Source of the DNA: Arabidopsis thaliana
Taxonomy: Eukaryota > Streptophyta > Magnoliopsida > Brassicales > Brassicaceae
Direction: 5' to 3'
DNA length: 64,000 nt
Assembly: GCF_000001735.4 (NCBI RefSeq)
Contig: NC_003071.7
Location: 4,891,151 to 4,955,150 of the forward strand
Part shown: positions 49,202 through 61,648 of the stretch, one piece after another
Layout of the letters: every line of letters starts with the position of its first letter
How positions within the stretch are numbered: position 1 is the stretch's first letter
The notes under the pieces: generated by a model
Seen by the model: only the letters and a program-made list of their open reading frames with translations
What the model was told of the DNA's origin: nothing
The model's database searches: none
Program-made: the position numbers and the translations under genes

Positions 49202-49483
49202 AACATTTATAGCTTTGGTGTGGTGATTCATGAAATGCTAACCGGGAACTCAACTTTAACTCAGCTTGGTCTTGAGGATGAGTGTGTGGTCACTGATGTT
49301 CTAAGGTGGGTTCGGTCTGCTGCGAATGAATAATGCCCTCCAGAGGTTTTTCATGTAGAGCTATTCAAGTTTCAAAAAATAGAAGAGGAGATAGTTCAGA
49401 TGCTTTAGCTAGCGTTGGCTTGTGTCGCAAGGAATCCAGAGTTAAGGCCAAAGATAGAAGAGGTTGCGATGAGGATTATGTGA
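49202..49483 (+). pseudogene. receptor-like kinase C-terminal fragment
   Basis: Reads [18 protein letters not shown], then [11 protein letters not shown], a stop pair region (TAA), PPEVFHVELFKFQKIEEEIVQ, TAG, then LALACVARNPELRPKIEEV. This is subdomain IX-XI of an LRR receptor-like kinase of the probably inactive receptor kinase type (usual form YSFGV, W..EVFD.EL, ALACV...RP.M..V). Two in-frame stops and absence of the rest of the gene mark it as dead. No active-site residues fall in the part present. Confidence 0.75.
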
Positions 49484-50350
49484 GGAGATGTGATTAGTCG
49501 TAGCCTACAAAACAGAAGATCCTCAGAGGCTATTTCGAATGTCTCCGAATGAGTTTTTGATTTTTTCATTCCGCCAAAAGTTTCTTTGATCAATTCTACT
49601 TCGGTCTTATTGAATGGTGTTACTTTGTATCTGGTAGTTTAGTGCATCTAATTACATTCTCATGGGAAAGATTTATCGCATTTGGTTCGAATCACATATT
49701 GGCCAATTAAAATCACATATTGGTAAGCAAAGACCTCATGTCACGTCAACTGGGACTTGATTATCAAGATGACTAGATTTTCAGAGATGTTCGAAGCCAC
49801 ATTGCAGAGATCCTTTTATCAGAATTTACGTGTTGGTCCTTCTGATGGGTTTTAATTAAACCGAATCATATAAAGAGCCAATGTTTGTCATTTTAACGGC
49901 CCACTTTTGTTATCATGGAAAGTCTGATTTACAAGAATTTGTTACAATAAATTAAGACGCCAGTTACTCGAGTTAATAGTGATTTTGTGGAGTATTATGA
50001 TGAATTTAGAACAAAATTATGAGATTTCCATTACGATCTTCCGTGTTTTGGAGAACCATGGTCGCAGTTTGAGTAAGCTATAATCCTTACAATATATCTT
50101 TTCTTAAATCGACTGTCGTTCAAAATATATAACCTCATGCGGTCGTACCATGCAACATTTTTATTTTATTTTCTTCGATCTTCGACCGAATCGTTGGTGA
50201 AGATGTTATGTATGAAACCATCAATGTGAATTGATCCACAAAATTCAGATTATGTTTCCTCATATGAGCAACTGATTTATCATCTAACTTTAATCTCTCT
50301 ATTTTTTTTTTTTAGCTGTATGATGCGCTTTAATTTTGTTTGAGTATAAA
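49484..50350. other. spacer, nothing recognised
   Basis: AT-rich; possible decayed 3' flank of the kinase fragment to about 49620. No other feature supported. Confidence 0.4.
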
Positions 50351-53300
50351 CTAGGATCGGACCCGCGCTACAGCGCGAGGGAATTTTTTTGGTTCTGAAT
50401 ATTTTAGGAGTATTGTTACGTGCTTACAAATTTTTAAAACAGAACATATTTGGAAATGACGTAAACAAAAATATAAGATTAGTATAGAGATAATTGACGA
50501 TTACGAAAGAGAAAGGTAAAAATTTAAATCGTTAACACGAAACAAAAGTACGCAATGATATTAGCGAATAACGTATAACGAAAAAACTTTGTTTACATAA
50601 ATTAAAAATATAAATTGTAAACACGAAACAAAGTATGCACTAATTGATTACAGCGCGGAGGAATTTTCAATGAGTGTTTATGGTGTGAATTTAAACGTGT
50701 GAGTATATTTTTAAAATGGTATGTGTCTGCAAAAGTTACGTTGGAATATATTACTTTGTGTTAAAAAACAAAACAAAACTTTCTATTTCAATATCCGAGG
50801 TTTTTATATTAAAACTATAAGTATTATACGAAAAGTACGTAATGATAATATTAGAGGTGTCAAACTGGCCAGCATCCACTCTGGCCATCCCGTGATAAGC
50901 ATTATTTTTTGTGAGATTGCGACGGACTGGCCTGGCCAGAAGTGCATGTAGAAATAATATGTCCAAACCCGCCCTGCTAAGCCCATCAGATTAGTAGCCA
51001 CCCTGCATGCTTAGTTTTTATATTTAAAATTTGATTTCAAAAATAAGGTTAATCTTAATTTTAGTTAACAATTCATATTTATTTTTTGTAAATCTTATAA
51101 TTAATACATTAAATTTTGTTACATTATCATATCTTTCAGATTTATTTTTTCAGAATCATGTAAAAGTATTTATTTATCAATTGTTTTGTTTATATATTGT
51201 TTAGGTTCTCTATTGAGATTTATTGTTGTAAATAGTGAGTATTTTTGCCAACAAAATTTATAATTCTAGTATTTAGAATACCGCAAATCTTTGATTTTTA
51301 TTTTAATACATTTCATATATATATATATATTTATTAATTTAGTTAGTTTCTATGAATTCATGTTTATAAAAATTATGATAAGCCGCACAAATTATGTCTC
51401 AAAGTCTCCACTGTGCTCAATGTTTTTATTTGGACATCTTCAAAACTACATCAAAATTGATTAAAAAAAATTAAAAAAATAACCTACTTATGTTGCCAAA
51501 ATTATTTCAATATATTGCATTGCTAAAACCACGTCATTCACGATTATGATTGATGCTCTTTGTCGTCCATTGGTCAAGTTTGGCCTACACATACAATATA
51601 ATCACATGATCCGAAAGAAAAAAGTATAATCGACCTACCCTTTCTTAAAAAAATATTTAAATATAAAAATAATAAAGCTAATGTATTTTATGCATATACA
51701 TTAATATATTATAATCACATGATCAAAAAGAAAAAAAGTAAACCTACAATTTCTTTTAAAAAATGAAATATAAACACTAATAAATTAATTAATGTATTTT
51801 ATGTTGTGCACAATTTTTTTTTTTTTTAATGCATATGGTTGTTGCATACATCAAAATTTATTTAAAAAAATAGAAAAAAATATAACCTACTTATGTTGCC
51901 AACATTATTTCAATATATTGCATTGCTAAAACCACGTCACGTCATTCACGATTATGATTTACGCTCTTTGTCGTCCATTAGTCAAGTTTGGCCTACATAT
52001 TCATTATAATCACATGAAAGAAAAAATATAATCAACCTACACTTTCTTAAGAAACTATTTAGATATAAAAATAATAAAGCTAATGTATTTTATGAATATA
52101 CATTAATATTATAAACACATGATCAAAAAGAAAAAAAGTAAACCTACAATTTCTTATTAAAAAAATGAAATATAAACACTAATAAATTAATTAATGTATT
52201 TTATGCATATGATTGTTGCATATAGCATAAACTGTTTTTCAAGTGAACACAAATTATATAGATTTAGTGAAGCAACTAAAAAAAGAAGAAAGATGGAAAA
52301 CATAATAGCATTTTAAAAAATAGGCTATTATGCAACAATCATTAGCATAAACATACTATTATTTACCCAAAAAATAGTATTTTAAAAAATAGGCTGAGAA
52401 GAAGAAGAATTGGATCACTTACATATGAATTTTATCAACTCATCATAATTAATTGCAATGTACTTATCCATGGCATTTTTATATTTTTCAGTCCTGTAAT
52501 ATGGTTAAAACAGATAGCAAAGTAGTTTCAATTAACTTTAATCATCACATCCCAATCAAGTCTATAATTTTGCCTTTCCATTAACATCTTTACTAAGGAT
52601 CTGCATAAATAATAAAATGATTATATTAGAAACGATAAGAATATATAAAGCTATATGAAATTATAAATGATAAACAACATGAACTAAATTAGTAGAAAAA
52701 AAAAGAAACAAAAAAACTAATGGATGTCTTGTTCAGTGAATCGATGACTTTATACAGAGAAGAGAGGGTGTCAATTTAGGGCTAATAAATTATCTCCTAG
52801 CGAAATATTCTGTTAACTTAAAAGAACAATCTAAATGATTGTTAACGATGAATAAGGAATATGCATAGATTAAGACCTTCTAATTAGGGCAATCTAAACC
52901 ATATTTTTTTCCTGTTTATGTTATATTTTTGAATTTGTAAAAATTAACATTATTAGTTTCCATAGTTAAAGATCATATATCAGATTTGATTGTTAATCAA
53001 ACAAATATAACCTTGTATAATTCGTTGATATATTATACGCAAATAATGTTTCATATTTATTTGGCTTTCATATAAATTGGAATTGTGTTAATGGCCATAA
53101 ACGACAATTATTAGTTGCCATTTGTTGAAGATATGATTGAAGATTTGGTAAATAAAATATTTATTCGAATAATTTATTTGTTAAACGAAAAGCAACTAAG
53201 TTACCTAATTAATAGGATTTGTTATGTAGGGTGAATATATTTGATCCGAATTTATATCAGTTTGTTATTGTTATTTTCTTATATAATTGATTTGAAATCG

Positions 53301-54018
53301 AATTGAAATTAAAAAATCCAATTAGCCAAATTACCCGTAAATGCACTTAAATTGAAGCTTAGTTTTTAATTTAACCCGACTTGTTCTCTAAATATACTTC
53401 TCTTTTAATAGTATAGTTAATATTGTAATCAAATCTTTCCGAAACTGCATATAAAGAATATTAAGATTATCATGTTAGCATTTTTTTCTAAATTCTAATA
53501 GGAATCCATATGTTTAGTTGCTATATATTGAAGATTTTATTGTTGATTTTGTAGTTAAGAGAATATTTAATCGAGTAAAACAGTTGTTAATATTCGAATT
53601 GTAGGAATTGCCTTATTTGTAGGAATTGTTATGCATGGTAAATATAGATAGATCCTGTTTTTATAAAAGCTATGTGTTGATCAAATTGTGGATATTTCCT
53701 TTTAAATCTCGAACTGCCATATACACAAAATCTTTGATCGTATATTAAGTTGTTAACAAAAATATAGTAACCTTCCTTAATAGTAGGAATGTATATGAAA
53801 GAGATAATTATTCGAGTATTATTGTTAAGGTCGGATTTTCTAAAGATTGTCTAACGTGTATTTATGTACAATACTTATTAGAATTGAAATCAATTTGAAA
53901 TCAAATGACCCGATTTGTAAAATTACCCGTTAATTAGCCCAATTTCACTCTAATTTTACTCTAATTTTAATTGTAACCCGACCCGTTTACTAAACGTACT
54001 TCTCTTTTAATAGTATAG
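50351..54018 (-). mobile_element. non-autonomous Helitron(s), leftward, two overlapping or tandem copies
   Basis: The 3' end on the minus strand reads CGCGCTGTAGCGCGGGTCC then GATCCTAG (50351-50378), a GC-rich hairpin shortly before CTAG followed by T. A second hairpin-like relic (ACAGCGCGGAGGAATTTT) is at about 50650. Two 5' ends of the CTATACTATTAAAAGAGAAG type are found as complements of 53397-53416 and about 53999-54018. No Rep/helicase coding is present. Interior is AT-rich, with an approximate tandem repeat at 51450-52225. Outer borders are chosen from the outermost ends; the 5' base before CTATAC is not the expected T, so that end is mutated or off by one. Confidence 0.6.
51450..52225. 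repeat. approximate 400-bp tandem duplication
   Basis: CATCAAAATTGATT...AACCTACTTATGTTGCC at about 51450 recurs at about 51850, each followed by CATTGCTAAAACCACGTCA and CTCTTTGTCGTCCATT. The copies differ by small indels and base changes, so it is old. Confidence 0.8.
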
Positions 54019-55024
54019 GGATGTGTTTTTTTATCCATATCAATTTGTTGCGTTTCGAATTTGTCACGATTGTTTCTTAGAGATGTTAATAGTCTTTACT
54101 ATAGGAGGTTGGATGTGTGTACTTCTCATTTTGTTTTTTTTTAATGTATCTACCTTTTCGCCACTAATTAGGTGTGAATCCGAAAATTTTATTTGGACGA
54201 AGCATTATTGCTATCGATGGAAGAAAATCTTGGGTTTATTTATGTTCTATCTAAAATATATTGTTTTGTTAAATTTATGCTCTTTTTGTTTCAAAATATT
54301 AAAAATAGGGTTTACCTCTATATCTTTCATCTAATTTTTTTTTTCTTTAAAGTTATTTGATGTGTTTTAATTTCTTTGGTTTCAATGTTGTTCATGTATT
54401 TCAGTGCTTGAAAAACCAGATTAGTAATTAAGAAAAACAATATAATCACATGCAATTATCATGTTAATTACAAAACAATTTGATATGCGAATTGGGATAC
54501 AAGGATCTGATACATTACAACCATCACATTCAATTACCAAAGACTTCACATTGTGGTGATGAAGTTTTGAATGATATAGTGAACTTGGAGGAGTCAATAT
54601 ACAAAGGTCTACGAAGAGAATGCAATATTGGAAGAAGAAAACTCAAATTTCAATTTTCTAAATAAAATGGTGAACTTCTTCTTAAAAAGGTTATCTTGAA
54701 AAGGCGGTAATGATAATAATTTTGGGTACAATATATCGATAAGTCTACTTTTGTATATACAATTATTACGTTTCTTTATAGTTCTCGATTTTTAAATTTT
54801 TGTTTCTTAACTTTTGATCGATTCTCATTCATCGGTATAGTTATATGGGGATTCAGTCATAAGACTATTCTTCAATTTTGAAGATGATGACTTTGTTCTT
54901 GGTAGTTTGGAAACTAACAAAATGATAAGTTGATGAAATTCCGGTTTGAGAATTTCTCACATCAATCGATCAAAGAAGCGAGGGAGTTACTAGAAAAAGT
55001 GTAAGCACATCGATAAAATTCAGC
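54019..55024. other. AT-rich spacer, possible decayed copia body at its right end
   Basis: No transposon ends and no recognised coding. Short frames at 54023-54334 and 54480-54665 resemble nothing I know. The last 150 bp may be unrecognisable copia polyprotein. Confidence 0.4.
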
Positions 55025-55508
55025 TAACGTACGATGAATGGTGTGCAAACATCTCTGACATTGAACCAGTCACTTGTAACTGAAGATAAAAGGGCATATA
55101 TGGATAAGTTTCCATATGCTTATGCTATGTACGCGATGTTATGTACAAGGTCAGACATTGCACATGTAGTTAGAGTTATTAGCAGATTTTTGAGCAATCT
55201 AGGTAGAAAACATGAGATGATATGAAGTGGATTCTAAGTTACCCGAAAGTGAATTTGAGTTCAGCGTTATGCTTCAAGAAGCCTGAGATGAAATTGTAGG
55301 AGTATGTTGATGCTGAAAATTGAGGTGACATTGATAGCATGAAGAGCACATCTGGATATGTTTAAACTTTTGGTGGTACATGTTGAGGAAGGTTTTGTCG
55401 TATGACAAGTTTAGGTTGTGTGCAACCTCAATTGGTCTTCTAAATTGGAGAGAAGACGCCGCTACAGATGAAGACTTGGAGATTTTGATTAATTTCCAAG
55501 TGGGAAAT
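55025..55508 (+). pseudogene. Ty1/copia polyprotein remnant (RT end to RNase H)
   Basis: The frame from 55034 has LVTEDKRAYMDKFPYA and MLCTRSDIAHVVRVISRFL, the copia segment just after the reverse transcriptase core. It is followed in broken frames by YVDAEN-GDIDSMKSTSGYV and TFGGTC, the RNase H start. Stops and shifts are frequent. A purine tract (AAGTGGGAAA, 55498-55507) precedes the LTR. The upstream body is missing or decayed. Confidence 0.75.
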
Positions 55509-55987
55509 TGTTGAGTTGAGGAAACAAATCTCAATGTAAACACATGGTTGCTTATGTGAACCCATAGCTGATTACGTGAACGTATGGTTGAAGCTGTGAA
55601 GATATGTTATATTCTATGAACTTATGGTTGGTTATGTAAACGCATGTTCTATTTTGTGAACTATGTTTTTAAAATGTTTTAGCAAGAGTATCTTAAAGAT
55701 AGAGAGCGGTAGAGCAAGAAGTTTTTTGGCCCATATTTAGTCGTCCTAAATATTTTCTTTATATGTATTTGTTGTACTCGCCACTTTTTATTATTGAAGA
55801 TAGAGAGCGGTAGAGCGAGAAATTGAGAAAAATTGTAGCTTCCGATTTTCTTTGATCGGATTGAAATCTGTAGTGGAAGAAAGTGGATGTAGCTTTCACG
55901 AGTGAACAATTATAAAACTTATGCTTACTTTATCTATTGCTTTTATTCCGTGTTGTTGATGAAGAATTAGATTTGCAATTCTTAACA
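55509..55987 (+). mobile_element. copia 3' LTR
   Basis: 479 bp from TGTTGAGTTG to CAATTCTTAACA, directly after the purine tract. The left third contains four or five degenerate units of the type TATGTGAACxxATGGTTG (55540-55665). The phrase AAGATAGAGAGCGGTAGAGC occurs at about 55696 and 55797. No 5' LTR was found in the window. Confidence 0.7.
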
Positions 55988-56487
55988 TGATCAACATTTG
56001 AAAAGTAGAAGTTTAACTGTTAGTATACAACAAGATTTCTTAGCTTCATTTTCACCTTTGACATTACTTACAAAGTTTTAAAAGAGATTAATTTTCTTAC
56101 TTTTGGATGGAAACATGTTTTAAATTCCGAGTTATTTGAAATAATGGTACAAACACTTTGTTGAAGAATATAGAGCTGACGGTTATATTTTGGACATTAT
56201 TAATTTTTTTAATACGCAACTAAAAGTCCAAGAAAACTCTTTATTCCTAATTCGTTGGATTTATATAACATTGGATTGTCATCAATCTTATAACATAGTT
56301 ATATTATATTTAAATTGATTTATAACATGAATTTATTTGGAACTCTGTATTGGTTTGTACTAGGACACGATGAATGTCTTTACAAAATATTTTCTTACAA
56401 TGTTTATTCCCGCGGATATAAAATCATGAGATACTACTTTTTTGAGGGGAGAATTAAAATATTATTTGAATAGAAGAACAAAGCAAG
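55988..56487. other. AT-rich spacer, nothing recognised
   Basis: No ORF, repeat or transposon end could be supported. Confidence 0.5.
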
Positions 56488-56497
56488 AATTTATAAT

Positions 56498-57130
56498 GGG
56501 AAAATTGTCAAAAAAATTACGAACTTTCAAATTTGGGACGATTTAATCTTGAACTTCACGGAAGACAAATAAATCGTAAAGTTTTTGTTGACTTTCGAAA
56601 TAAATGACAAAGTTTTTGTTGATTTCCCATTTGAATCATGTCGTTAAATAGGTTAACAGAATTATTTTACGGCGTTAATGTCTCGTGTATATGCTCTGTT
56701 AGAACAAAACGACGTCGTTTATTGAGAGACAAAAGAACGTCGTTTTGTCTGTTAAAACAAATTTAAACCCTGAATCTCCAATTCGATTTTATTATCTGCG
56801 ATTTTGAGGTCAAGGTGGGTCTGTGATTTCGAGATAATGAAATCGATTTGGGGATATAAGGTTTAAATTTGTTTTAAGACAAAACGACGTTGTTTTGTCT
56901 CTGCAATAAATGACGTTGTTTTGTTCTAATAGAGCAAATAAACGAGTCATTAACGTTGTAATTTCTTTTTGTGAACCTATTTAACGACATGACTCAAATG
57001 GCAAGTCAACAAACACTTTCTCATTTATTTCGAAAGTCAACAAAAACTTTACGATTTATTTGTTTTCCGTGAAGTTCAAGATTAAATCGTCCCAAATTTG
57101 AAAGTTCGTGATTTTTTTGACATTTTTCCC
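56498..57130. mobile_element. foldback MULE-type MITE
   Basis: 633 bp, starting GGGAAAATTGTCAAAAAAAT and ending ATTTTTTTGACATTTTTCCC. A perfect 10-bp duplication AATTTATAAT flanks it (56488-56497 and 57131-57140), in the size range of Mutator-like elements. The two halves are near-perfect inverted copies of about 300 bp, meeting around 56810, so almost the whole element is one hairpin. No coding capacity. Repeated ACGACGTCGTTT motifs lie in both arms. Confidence 0.9.
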
Positions 57131-57140
57131 AATTTATAAT

Positions 57141-57550
57141 GTAACAAAGAAATGATTAAAAAATCAGAATAACAAAGTATATGCAAACACATATCTTTAA
57201 AACATTTAGTTTAATTTCTCGGAGGAGGATGAATGAAAGACGACTCACAAATTACTCACACCATCACTAGAAAAATAATGATTGAGATAGAATCCTATAA
57301 CATGTTTATAAGAAATCCACAATGAAATACAGTCCAAGTACGATATGCGACCGCAATCATTTTGTTGCTATAATTTGACATAAAAAAAATATGTAAAGAA
57401 GGATATTGCAATATTGTTAAGAAACACGGTGTTAGTCTCTAATATCAAAGATTATTTTGTTGGTTTTATGGTGTTTTCAATAAAAGTTTTGGTATTTTGT
57501 GTTTTCTTACTTAGAAATAATTTACACAAATATCATTGCATTGATTTTTT
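57141..57550. other. AT-rich spacer, nothing recognised
   Basis: No supported feature between the foldback MITE and the Athila LTR. Confidence 0.5.
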
Positions 57551-59184
57551 TGATAACACTAGATTTTAACCATTTTAAGCCCTTGTTTTTCATGCATTTA
57601 GCTTAGTTTCATGTCTCTTTTCATGCATTCTTAGTCCATTTTTCTTCCTTTTCATATTTTGCATTGCATCGCATAGCATAGTTGTATTTGGAGTGTTTTA
57701 GAGGTGAAACCAACACTTTTGGACTCGATTGGGAGTGTTTCTAGCACAATGGATGGAAGGGCTCAAGTTATGCGATCAAAGGAAGGACATGGAGTATACT
57801 CGGGGTTTCTACTCGGCTGTAGATCGAGTAGAGCACACAAGGGGGAAGCAAGGACTATACTCGGCCAAGACACTCAGCTGGAGCTCTAGTGGTGCACATG
57901 AGGAAGAAGGGAAGCTGCTCGATTGAAGCTACTCGGCCTGGACCCGAGTAATGTGACCAAAGGAGGCTATTCGACTTTCCTACTCGGCCTAAACCCGAGT
58001 GGTTCTGCGCCGACTTTCCTATTTTGTCTTTTTCCTAATTAGGGCATCCTAGTATTGCCTATAAATAGACCTCCTATGTTTTTGCCCAAAATATCTTTGT
58101 TTGTCTGCTGGATATTAGGGTTCTTAGATTTGTTTTTAGATTTTCTGGTTGTTGTGTTGAGAATTTGGATTTGATTTCTTCTACAAACTTGTTTATCTTA
58201 TTGAGATTAATCATTTCCTAAGTTTATAATGATTTCTGGGTTTTATAATTTTTCTGAGTTTTGTTCTATGATGTTCTTCATTGTTCTTGAGTAGTCTTCT
58301 TCAGAGTTCTTGAAGATGGGTTAGGTTTAGGTGGATTTCTCTGTTATTTAGCTAGCTAAGTTTATAAATGCATGATTCCCTTCTGTTTTAGGAGTTCTTA
58401 ATGCTAATTTTTTTCTAATCAATTGAAAATTGATTTCAGACTTTCTCCACCTAATAAGTGTTTGACGAAATGTCTGAACCAACTAATTTCAGAGATTTGT
58501 AAATTCTAACCCAAGACCTTGGATGTTTAGACTGCTTATTGATTTTAATAGATTGGTGTTTAAAGCCTGTTTTGCTATGTTTCATCAATGAAAATTTAGA
58601 TTAGGAAGTGGTAAAGTTATGAGGATCATTGTCACGAAAGTGGATTGATTTGGTTATGAATCTATTGTCTAGGGATAGCTTGATTGAGTTTGTTAGTTAG
58701 CTAATGGATTGAGGAGTCCACTAGAACCAATTACCCCATTCTTAAGAGCTCTGTTTCATTTTATTGTGCTAAACTCGTGTCTTTAGTACTCTGTTCGTTT
58801 TGTTTAGTTCGTGTGCAAAATTGGTGTTTTTAGTCTTCTACTCGACATGTTTTAGTAGTATGCTCGGCCGAGTACTTCACTTTGTGCTTGGTTTACTTTC
58901 TTGTTCTTGCATTTGACAGTTCCTAGTCTTTAGCTTCATTTCTGCTTTTATCACTTGTGTTCTTTACCTTCTGCTTAGTATAGTTCATTTCTGAATTTTA
59001 TTTGCATGTTAACATGTTGCTTAGGTTTAGTAGAAACACACCAAACCTACTCACACTTGGCTTGACTTAGTATTCTCTGATCACATCCTGATTGTTAGCA
59101 ATTCCACCCAATTGGATTGACACCTTAAATGCTATAATGACATAAGATGCATTTAGGGAATTGACACACAAAACCCTTGTATCA
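57551..59184 (+). repeat. Athila Z 5' LTR
   Basis: 1,634 bp from TGATAACACT to CCTTGTATCA; the ends form the inverted pair TGATA/TATCA. Holds TATAAATA (58060-58067) as the likely promoter, with TACTCGG/CGAGTA motif pairs just upstream (57795-58005). Its last half is related to the LTR of Athila Y. Confidence 0.8.
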
Positions 59185-59187
59185 ATT

Positions 59188-59201
59188 TGGCGCCGTTGCC
59201 G
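59188..59201 (+). promoter_or_regulatory. primer binding site, tRNA-Asp
   Basis: TGGCGCCGTTGCCG, 3 bp after the LTR, is complementary to the 3' end of plant tRNA-Asp(GUC) including CCA, as I recall that tRNA. This is the priming tRNA reported for Athila-type elements. Defines the LTR end. Confidence 0.85.
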
Positions 59202-59474
59202 TTTGGGTGTTTTCTTGTTACATTTAGGATTTCTGAGTTATTAAGATCAAGTTCTATTTCCTTCTTTCTGGTTACTCACTTCTATCTTCATTTGCTTGTT
59301 TTTGTCTTGCATGTACTCATACTCGACTAGCACGTCGAGTACATAAGTCGAGTAAGATCAAAACGTATGCAAACTCGTTCTTAAGGTTTTGGTAATCTCC
59401 TGCGGTATAGAGACGACATACACAAGATTCAGCGTGAACTCAGAGAACAACAAGCCACTTCAAAACCAGTAGTA

Positions 59475-60563
59475 ATGGCTAATGATGCGTATGCTAATGA
59501 GTTGCCAGGCAACATTGGTGCTAGAGATGCACCTAGAAACCACCATCAGAGCGCTGGTATTGTCCCCCCTCCTATTCAAAACAACAACTTTGAGATCAAG
59601 AATGGTCTTATCTCCATGATTCAAGGCAATAAGTTTCATGGACTGCTAATGGAGGACCCATTGGATCATCTTGATAATTTTGATAGACTCTATAGTCTAA
59701 CGAAGAAAAATGGAGTTAGTGAGGTCAACTTCAAGCTCAGGTTATTCCCTTTCTCACTTGGAGATAAAGCTCATCTTTGGGAAAAGATTTTGCCTGTTGA
59801 ATCTATAGACACTTGGGATGATTGTAAAAAGGCTTTCCTAGCTAAGTTCTTCTCTAACTCAAGAACAGCTCGATTGAGGAATGAGATTTCAGGATTCACT
59901 CAGAAGAATTCTGAATCATTCTCTGAAGCATGGGAACGCTTCAAGGGCTACACTACTCAATGCCCTTACCATGGTTTCAAGAAAGCCTCACTTCTTAGTA
60001 CTCTCTACAAAGGAGCATTGCCCAAGATCAGGATGCTATTGGATACAATTTCTAATGGCAACTTTCTCAACAAAGATGTAGCTGAAGGTTGGGAACTTGT
60101 TGAAAACCTAGCTCAATCTGATGGGAATTACAATGAAGACTATGATCGCTCTAACCGAGGAAGCAACGATTCTGAAGACAAGCACAAGAAGGAGATCAAA
60201 GCTCTTAATGATAAGATTGACAAGTTGGTGCTTGCTTAGCAGAGAAATGTTCACTTCATTAGAGAGGAAGAGCTTACCCAAATCCAAGATGGGGAGAATC
60301 TGACTATTGAGGAGGTGAGCTACCTACAGAATCAAGGTGGCTACAACAAAGGTTTCAACAACTACAAACCCCCTCATCCTAATCTCTCTTACAGAAGCAA
60401 CAATGTGGCCAACCCACAAGATCAAGTCTACCCTCAACAGAACCAACAGACTCAAGCTAAGCCCTTTGTGTCCTACAACCAAGGGTACAACCGAAAGCAG
60501 AACTTTGGACCTCAGGCTTCACCTAGCAACAACAGACTACTTCTGCACAAGACTCAGAGATAA
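59475..60563 (+). pseudogene. Athila Z gag, with one stop and then a frameshift
   Basis: Starts [18 protein letters not shown]; the capsid-type Retrotrans_gag region lies at about residues 90-210 ([42 protein letters not shown]). TAG at 60237-60239 follows KLVLA, but the same frame continues ([14 protein letters not shown]) to 60563 through a Gln/Asn-rich stretch. Near 60540 the related sequence moves to another frame. The capsid part itself looks intact over 254 codons. Confidence 0.82.
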
Positions 60564-60583
60564 AGACTCTACTTCAACAACTT

Positions 60584-61648
60584 GTGCAAGGACAAGCCTC
60601 ATGTTCCATGACCATGGATAAGAAGCTGGTTGAGCTCACCACTAGGATTGATTGCTCTTATAATGACCTGAACATCAAGATTGATGAGCTTAACACTAGA
60701 ATGAAGAGCATGGGGGGACACATTGCTTCTACTTCAGCTCCTAAGCATCCTGGCCAACTTCCTGGCAAAGCTGTTCAAAACCCAAAGGAATATGCTCATG
60801 CTATCTCCACAGTTCATACTTCTGTCACTGAGGACAGTGAGATTCAAAAGGGGGAGGTTTTGAGACCAAGATCAAGACAGGAAATTGAACTCGGCTTCTT
60901 TGCTCGGCTTGTTGAACGAGCACATGACCCGAGTAACCCAAGCCCTATTCCACCTCCTTATGTCCCTGTACTGCCATTTCTAGAAAGGATTGCACAGATT
61001 GAAGAAAGGATCTTCAAGAAACACAAGATGATGTTCATCAAGTGCATCAAAGAGTTAGAAGAGAAGGTACCCTTGGTTGATACTCCCAAGGAAGTGATTA
61101 TGGAAAGACCCCAAGAAGCTCAGGAAATAGTTGAATTGAGTTTTGAGTGCAATGCTATCATACAAAGGAAGGTGATACCAAAGAAGCTAGGTGATCCAGG
61201 TTCTTTCACTCTACCTTGTTCTCTAGGACCCCTAGTGTTGAACAAGAGTCTTTGTGATTTGGGAGCTTCAGTTAGTTTGATGCATTTGTCTGTTGCAAAG
61301 AGATTGGGGTTTGATAAGTTCAAGCCTAGCTGCATCCACCTGATTCTAGCTGACAGATCAGTGAGAGTGCCTCATGGGATGCTAGAAGACTTACCAAAAA
61401 AGATTGGATCAGTTGAGATTACAATCGACTTTGTGGTTTTAGAGATGGATGAGGAACCAAAAGACCCTCTCATTCTTGGGAGACTATTTTTAGCAACTGC
61501 ATGCGCTCTAATCGATTTACAAATGGGGAAGATAGATTTGAACCTTGGTAAGAATCTCAATATGAGCTTTGACATCTCCAAGAAAATGAAGAAGCCCACC
61601 ATAGAAGGGCAGCTTTTCTTCATTGAAGAAGAAAGAAGGATTACCTAA
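60584..61648 (+). pseudogene. Athila Z gag C-terminus and retropepsin-like protease
   Basis: Frame-shifted continuation of gag. Contains LLQQLVQGQ just before the listed start, a coiled-coil-like stretch (LNIKIDELNTRMKSMG), then the protease with the active-site loop CDLGASVSLM and LILADRSVRVPHG. The flap-distal motif DPLILGRLFLATA follows. The frame ends at 61646-61648 soon after, instead of running on into reverse transcriptase. Confidence 0.8.

Noticed and set aside
54023-54665. Short frames near the outer Helitron 5' end as genes
   Set aside because: AT-rich, hydrophobic by composition, no motif or homology seen.
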